Assembly: GCA_029962745.1 (NCBI GenBank)
Contig: CM057153.1
Span: 9,616,962 to 9,680,961, forward strand
Direction of reading: 5' to 3'
DNA length: 64,000 nt
Origin: Echinometra lucunter
Lineage: Eukaryota; Echinodermata; Echinoidea; Camarodonta; Echinometridae
Under the pieces are notes generated by a model that was given only the letters and a program-made list of their open reading frames with translations, did no database searches and was not told where the DNA came from. Position 1 is the first letter of the stretch. The number at the start of each line of letters is the position of its first letter. Below, piece by piece: positions 59,497 through 64,000 of this stretch. Made by a program: the position numbers and the translations under genes.

Positions 59497-61869
59497 AATA
59501 TAGAATGATTCTAGGACTATCACCGCTGCAAAATGAGATATTTCTCTGAAACATGTGTTTTCGAGGTCACCCGTTAACATACTTCTTTTCTAGTGTTTTA
59601 TTTCACCGGCATTTTCGAAGAATTTATCATGTTTTTTTTTTTCCAAATTGCATTCCAAATAATGAAAAATCTTATTTTGGTTCATACAGTTTGCCATTTC
59701 ATTTTTGGTCATTTATAGTTCATTTCTTCAATTATCCATATTTAATAAATCGTCTGCTTATGTTATAAAATTTTCCCTTTTTAACGTTCTGATCAACAAG
59801 ATCAAACGATTGTTCACCAGTGGCCATTTTGGTAGATACGGTATGGTGATATCTCTTATGAGGCTTAATATTTTTTAGTGTGTAAATGGATACTGTCAGT
59901 GATCAAATCTTTTACAGTGTACAAGGTTTACGTTTTTCCTATTCCATCAGCCGAAAGTCCTCTCTGTGAAACTTTCACACTATACTTAGTAGGTCAGCAT
60001 CTAATTAGCTGTTGTCGGTCGCTGTCAGTATGTTACTCGTCTAATGAAACGCGACTGGAAATCATCGTGTTAACAAAGAGTTGTAGAGTCCCGATCTATT
60101 GAATGTGTCCTCCTTCTCCGGCTTATTCCCTGATGGTTAATATTTTTCAAAGTCATACCACATATTATGAAAGGTAAAATTATTCATAACAAAGATAAAT
60201 TCTGATCATGTTGTGACATAACTGATTCTGTACCAGTTTTCGTTTTTTTAATAATAATTTACATACCATCATTGTTACTGAAAAAGAACAAATGTATATA
60301 TATATATATATATGTTTATCACCGTATAGATCAAACCATTTATATGCTTTTTAAAAATTTGGATATGGTTTTATTGTTAGTGAGAAAAGAGGAACTACTT
60401 GCTACTTGGAATAGCGTGTACAGATGCATCAGAAAGTGTTGCTCAGTGACGAACTAAAAACAGACCCCTCCTTTTGTCATGTGAACTGTTGCATGATCTA
60501 TAAATGGATGGTGACAATTTATAGGATTAGTCTTCTGCAAAGCCGTCTGTATGGGTTATTTCCGTCCTTATGAAGCGAGCGCTTAACCTGGTGCTATGGA
60601 CACCGGAAACGTCTGAGGTGAAACAGGGGGTAATTACATCTACCTTTATTATATCATCTGTTACCAGGGTAACGGGATTTTAAAGAGGGACAGGCCCATC
60701 CTTACCCCTGACTGCATGACTTCTATAAACCGCATTCGGCCTTCACTTCACGTTGTCAGATATTGTTCTGAACCTTATTTTTTAAAATCCTATTCTGACC
60801 AAGCTGACACCGAAATGATGATAACAAAACAGGAGTTATTTCCCATACATTATGCTAAGGCCTTTTGGGAATGCAAAATTAAATGTAATATACAACACAA
60901 ATAGTCCTTTCTTCGATGGCGTTGCTCGTGCCGTGTATTTTCGTATCATCGGAAGCAAACATCCAGACATGTGAATTCGAAACACACTGGTAACTCCTAC
61001 ACTGAATTGCTCCCAGACAGAGATCTAGTTTAATCAGATCTGTCAGTCAGTCAGTCATTATGATTTTGATTAATTTGAGCATATTTAGGAATAATTTTCA
61101 CTTGTTTCATGTTCATATTTTGATCTGGCTGTTCTGGGATGGGTTCGGTTCTTTGCATTACAAACACTGTGAAATGTAACAAAATGTCAGAGTTACGACA
61201 AGTCCATTTAAATGGGTAAAATTTTGATCTGAAGAAGGTAATAAGATACATTAATTACATCAGTGCCTCCTGGTATGTTGTAAAAAGAATGTTCACAGAC
61301 GAACAACAACAACAAAAAAATCATACTTCCAAAATACATGTATGATCTGCCTAGTTCAATCTTTAGATTTCCATGTCTTGAATAACAAAAAACGCAAAGT
61401 CTCACTGCCCCGAAAAGAGACAAAATAGCTAAGCCTTATTCATTTGATGTAAGAAAAAAATGATGAGTGGCATTGTCTATTGTCTGACATTTGTTTCCGA
61501 GACATGGAGAAAGTCTTGTCAACGTTGAGAGTAGTAGCTGAATGGATAATTAGATGATCCGGATGCACATGATGTGAGAAAAAATAATCCCTTCAAGTTA
61601 TCGGAAATGTCAGATTTAGTAGAACCCTGTTGCAGATCGAATACGTTTTATGTTACGTGTTGCTAAACGACGATACCATCTTATCTTTAGTTACAGTGAG
61701 CGGAAAAGGGGCGGGTCGTGAGTGGCACAGTGTGTATTGTCAACATAAGACAGAAGAGATAATTTAATATTGTTAAATGTTTTATAGTCATTAAAGTAAG
61801 AAGAAAAGTTAGTCGAAAGAGGGCTTTAAAGTTGCAGCTTGGAGCACAGTGACAGCTGCTCTTCCTATA

Positions 61870-62387
61870 CCGGGTGTCCAAGAAAAAGCGGAACGATGGA
61901 TTTTCAGTACTTTACCTTCGAAACGTAGATAGGTTTTTGACATCAGTGTGTAAAGCATCTTCTACCGAAGAGAATGATACCGGGATCATTGAATTCTGTG
62001 AAGTTATTTTGATTCTATTCGCGTTTCCTAAAAATACAGTAATTTTCAAATTTCGCATGCTTTTTTGCGACAGATCAGCGCAGAGTTGTGTCGGGAATGG
62101 CCTTTCATATGGCATGTTTGTTATTCACATGCATCAGTGGTCTTCCCTCAAACATCGTATTATGAAAGGCCATCCCGATACAATTCTTCTCTCATCAGTC
62201 GCTAAAAATTGAAAACTTCTGTATTTTAAGAAAGGGGCACAGAACCAAAACTCCTGCACCAAATTCGATGATCTTGATATCATTCTCTTCAGAAGAGGAT
62301 GCTTTACCCACATATGTCCAAAAATTATCTACTTTTTGAAGGTAACGTACGAAAATTCCACCGTTCCGCTTTTTCTGGGACATCCGG
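61870..62387. mobile_element. Fold-back element with about 190-bp arms, TATA-flanked
   Basis: Termini CCGGGTGTCCAAGAAAAAGC and, inverted, CCGGATGTCCCAGAAAAAGC are flanked by TATA (61866-61869 and 62388-62391), suggesting TA-targeted, mariner-like insertion. The two arms (to about 62060 and from about 62200) are similar enough that their outward translations from each end resemble each other over about 60 residues. The centre has its own inverted pair (CGGGAATGGCCTTTCATA at about 62095-62112 and its near-complement at about 62159-62177), so one palindrome sits inside another. The frames of 112, 71 and 67 codons here are products of the repeats. Confidence 0.8.
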
Positions 62388-62391
62388 TATA

Positions 62392-62992
62392 GAGCGCTGT
62401 TACTAATCATGAGTTTTTTACCCTTAACCTACTGGAACCGGAGAGAATTCAGTAGTCAACGAGTTCTCGTATTGATTGTTTGGGGGTCAGTGAGAAAGAC
62501 AAAATTAATGAGATCGATGAAGCAAAAAAAAAAAAAAAAAAAAAAATCATAATATGACGGCGTTAAAACAAATGGTATAAGGAGGGAAACTAGCGTTTGT
62601 ACAGAGAACTAGACTCTACAGCTGTTGGACTTACCTGAATAAAAAAGGAGTTCAAATCATGGGTCGTCACCAGGGACCCTACCACGGTTCCAGGACCTAA
62701 AGATGTGATACACATGAATGACTCATGAACCTATGTTTTAACTCAACAGTCGCTTCATTTTCAATTAAGAGTCGTTGTTGTCACTGTCACATCGCGAGCC
62801 TCCCCAGGTTCGGTGATTCTGTCTCATCTACTACTTATTTTAGACCGAATTTGGCACAGACCTTGCTTCTTTTCGATGACTAAAGTTTACGGTTTGTTAA
62901 AATACCTAATTCATTTACACAAAAGTCTCACCCTGACATGCTAGCCCTGGATCTGTCCTCATAAGAGGACCTCCTTAAATTAAGGAAAGCAC
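62392..62992. other. Non-coding stretch
   Basis: Contains an A run (62524-62546). No gene recognised. Confidence 0.5.
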
Positions 62993-63163
62993 CAGGGCGC
63001 CGTTGCATAAAACTTGCTATTATAGTAACTTTGCCATCAGTGGTAAATTTCATGGAACACTGGATTTTGATTGACTGTTGACATGGTTGAGCAACGTTAC
63101 CATGGTAGTTACCATTGATGGCAAAGTTACTATAATAGCCAGTTTTTATGCAACGGCACCCTG
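62993..63163. mobile_element. Small fold-back MITE with GCCGTTGCATAAAA ends
   Basis: Arms of about 53 bp: CAGGGCGCCGTTGCATAAAA on the left pairs with CAGGGTGCCGTTGCATAAAA read inward from the right, then both continue CT.GCTATTATAGTAACTTTGCCATCA.TGGTAA. The CAGGG start is hAT-like, but no 8-bp duplication is visible (GAAAGCAC against ATCGGATA). The arms are very similar, so the copy is relatively young. Confidence 0.8.
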
Positions 63164-63634
63164 ATCGGATACCAAGTTTGAATTGGCTACTTTGGTGATT
63201 ATTTCTTGATAAGCTACATTAATTACGTTACAGAGAAACAGTTATTTTCTCGGCTTACTGTGGAAAATACAAGTTCACATATTTTTACGTAATTATACTA
63301 CAAAGTCTGACCTTTATATTTACAAAAATTATATTTTATATAAACTAAGTAATTTAGCATGGTTCGTGAATTGTCATATAATTAGCTGCGTGTGTATGAA
63401 GTGTAATGCTTCCAAAAATTCATGGCTTTAGTGTGCATGTAAACAGAACAAAATTCAAAACCCTCCCAAAACTCGCAATTGGTTTCGTTTAAATTATCAT
63501 AGTAAGAGCTGAAGAATAAGAAACGCAGATCTGGGTTGTCAAAAATACCGATATTTCAGATGTGTGGGTTTTAAAAAAAAATCACATTCACCTTATTGAT
63601 GCTAGTATTGTAATCATCATGATCTCACATCGCC
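63164..63634. other. Non-coding stretch
   Basis: Nothing recognised. Confidence 0.5.
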
Positions 63635-63838
63635 ATGGAAATGTGGATAAAGTTTAATGAAGTCCATCTCGCAGTGGCTATTTCATTTTGTAGCTCTGGT
63701 GTGCGCAGTTCTGACGTACTTGTCTCTCTATTTGTCCCGCTCGTCGCCGGGAAACTGCGCGAAGCATTTCCCTTGGCAATTCGAAACCTGTCACGGTACC
63801 AGCTCATGAGAGCCATCCAGAGGCAGATGCCGCATTAA
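63635..63838 (+). CDS. Unrecognised ORF (67 codons), possible exon
   Basis: ATG in a fair context (GCCATGG lies one codon region upstream) opens a frame of 67 codons with rising G/C at third positions toward the end, where the product is amphipathic and basic (KLREAFPLAIRNLSRYQLMRAIQRQMPH, described here only by its ends KLREAF and RQMPH). The opposite strand also has a frame of 63 codons. Higher CG content and adjacent CRE-type sites suggest a gene end or promoter near the window edge. No family recognised. Confidence 0.22.
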   Translation: MEMWIKFNEVHLAVAISFCSSGVRSSDVLVSLFVPLVAGKLREAFPLAIRNLSRYQLMRAIQRQMPH

Positions 63839-63845
63839 GGACTTG

Positions 63846-63855
63846 GTGACGTCAC
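63846..63855. promoter_or_regulatory. CRE palindrome (GTGACGTCAC)
   Basis: The perfect 8-bp CREB/ATF site TGACGTCA lies within a 10-bp palindrome, with a half-site TGACGTG about 15 bp downstream. Factor binding is inferred from the consensus alone. Confidence 0.35.
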
Positions 63856-64000
63856 TCCAGAAATTGTGACGTGAATTGCATATAATTCTGGCTAACATTA
63901 TCTGTGTTCCTTTTGCTTTGGAATCGGTACGTGACATACGGGTTGCGATGAAGAATAAGGGTTTTTGAGTCATGATCCGGTTGGCCTAGGCATCCATATG

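Larger units (their letters stand above)
52926..61869. other. Long non-coding stretch with simple repeats
   Basis: Besides the separately listed arrays it holds an A run (53680-53694), a CATGTA-type palindromic run (56468-56502), G runs (57097-57110 and 57448-57466) and a TA run (60294-60313). Sequence at about 52930-54350 is diffusely repetitive in TTGG(G/T)(T/A)AA-like words. No recognised gene. Confidence 0.45.

Overview
This is a gene-poor stretch of animal nuclear DNA. It is AT-rich, packed with microsatellites, contains short non-autonomous transposons with terminal inverted repeats (TIRs) throughout, and has splice-like signals at the few places that look coding. There is no operon structure and no ribosome binding sites. 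The repeat style (GA/GAA/GAT/GAAT arrays, poly-G tracts butted against poly-T, LINE tails ending in AATAAA-type repeats, fold-back MITEs) suggests a marine invertebrate, perhaps an echinoderm such as a sea urchin. That assignment is inference only; nothing in the window fixes the species.

The one securely identifiable coding locus is a structurally complete PIF/Harbinger DNA transposon at 45741-50298. It has perfect 17-bp TIRs and a TAA target-site duplication. Its intact, intronless 433-codon HARBI1-like DDE transposase runs on the + strand (46182-47483). A convergent two-exon Myb/SANT-like DNA-binding partner lies on the - strand (49821-48433). The Myb-like gene carries one in-frame TAG where the family usually has tryptophan, so this copy probably makes a transposase but not a full-length partner. 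Between the two convergent genes is a diverged 483-bp tandem duplication that copies the shared 3' region, including the last codons of the Myb-like gene. Arrays of a TTGTACGA-type motif sit just inside both ends.

The rest is mostly repeats. Elements whose ends can be placed are: a TA-flanked MITE (1333-1565); an iterated-motif palindromic element with an 8-bp duplication (1641-2147); a large fold-back (5925-7090) interrupted by a 316-bp insertion carrying a tRNA-like domain; a piggyBac-type MITE with TTAA ends (7615-7952); a hAT-type element with an 8-bp duplication and internal minisatellite (10080-11262); and further MITEs at 20169, 35375, 39191, 40523, 42975, 52410, 61870 and 62993. Truncated LINE 3' tails appear near 8790, 13160, 31243 and 52804.

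Host coding evidence is thin: a convincing first coding exon at 42273-42398 with a canonical donor, a possible partner exon at 51282-51366, a tiny first-exon candidate at 32140-32170, an exon-like but interrupted segment at 18607-18824, and several unrecognised ORFs. If the 42273 and 51282 exons belong together, the Harbinger element lies in their intron. No rRNA, CRISPR array or viral gene was seen.
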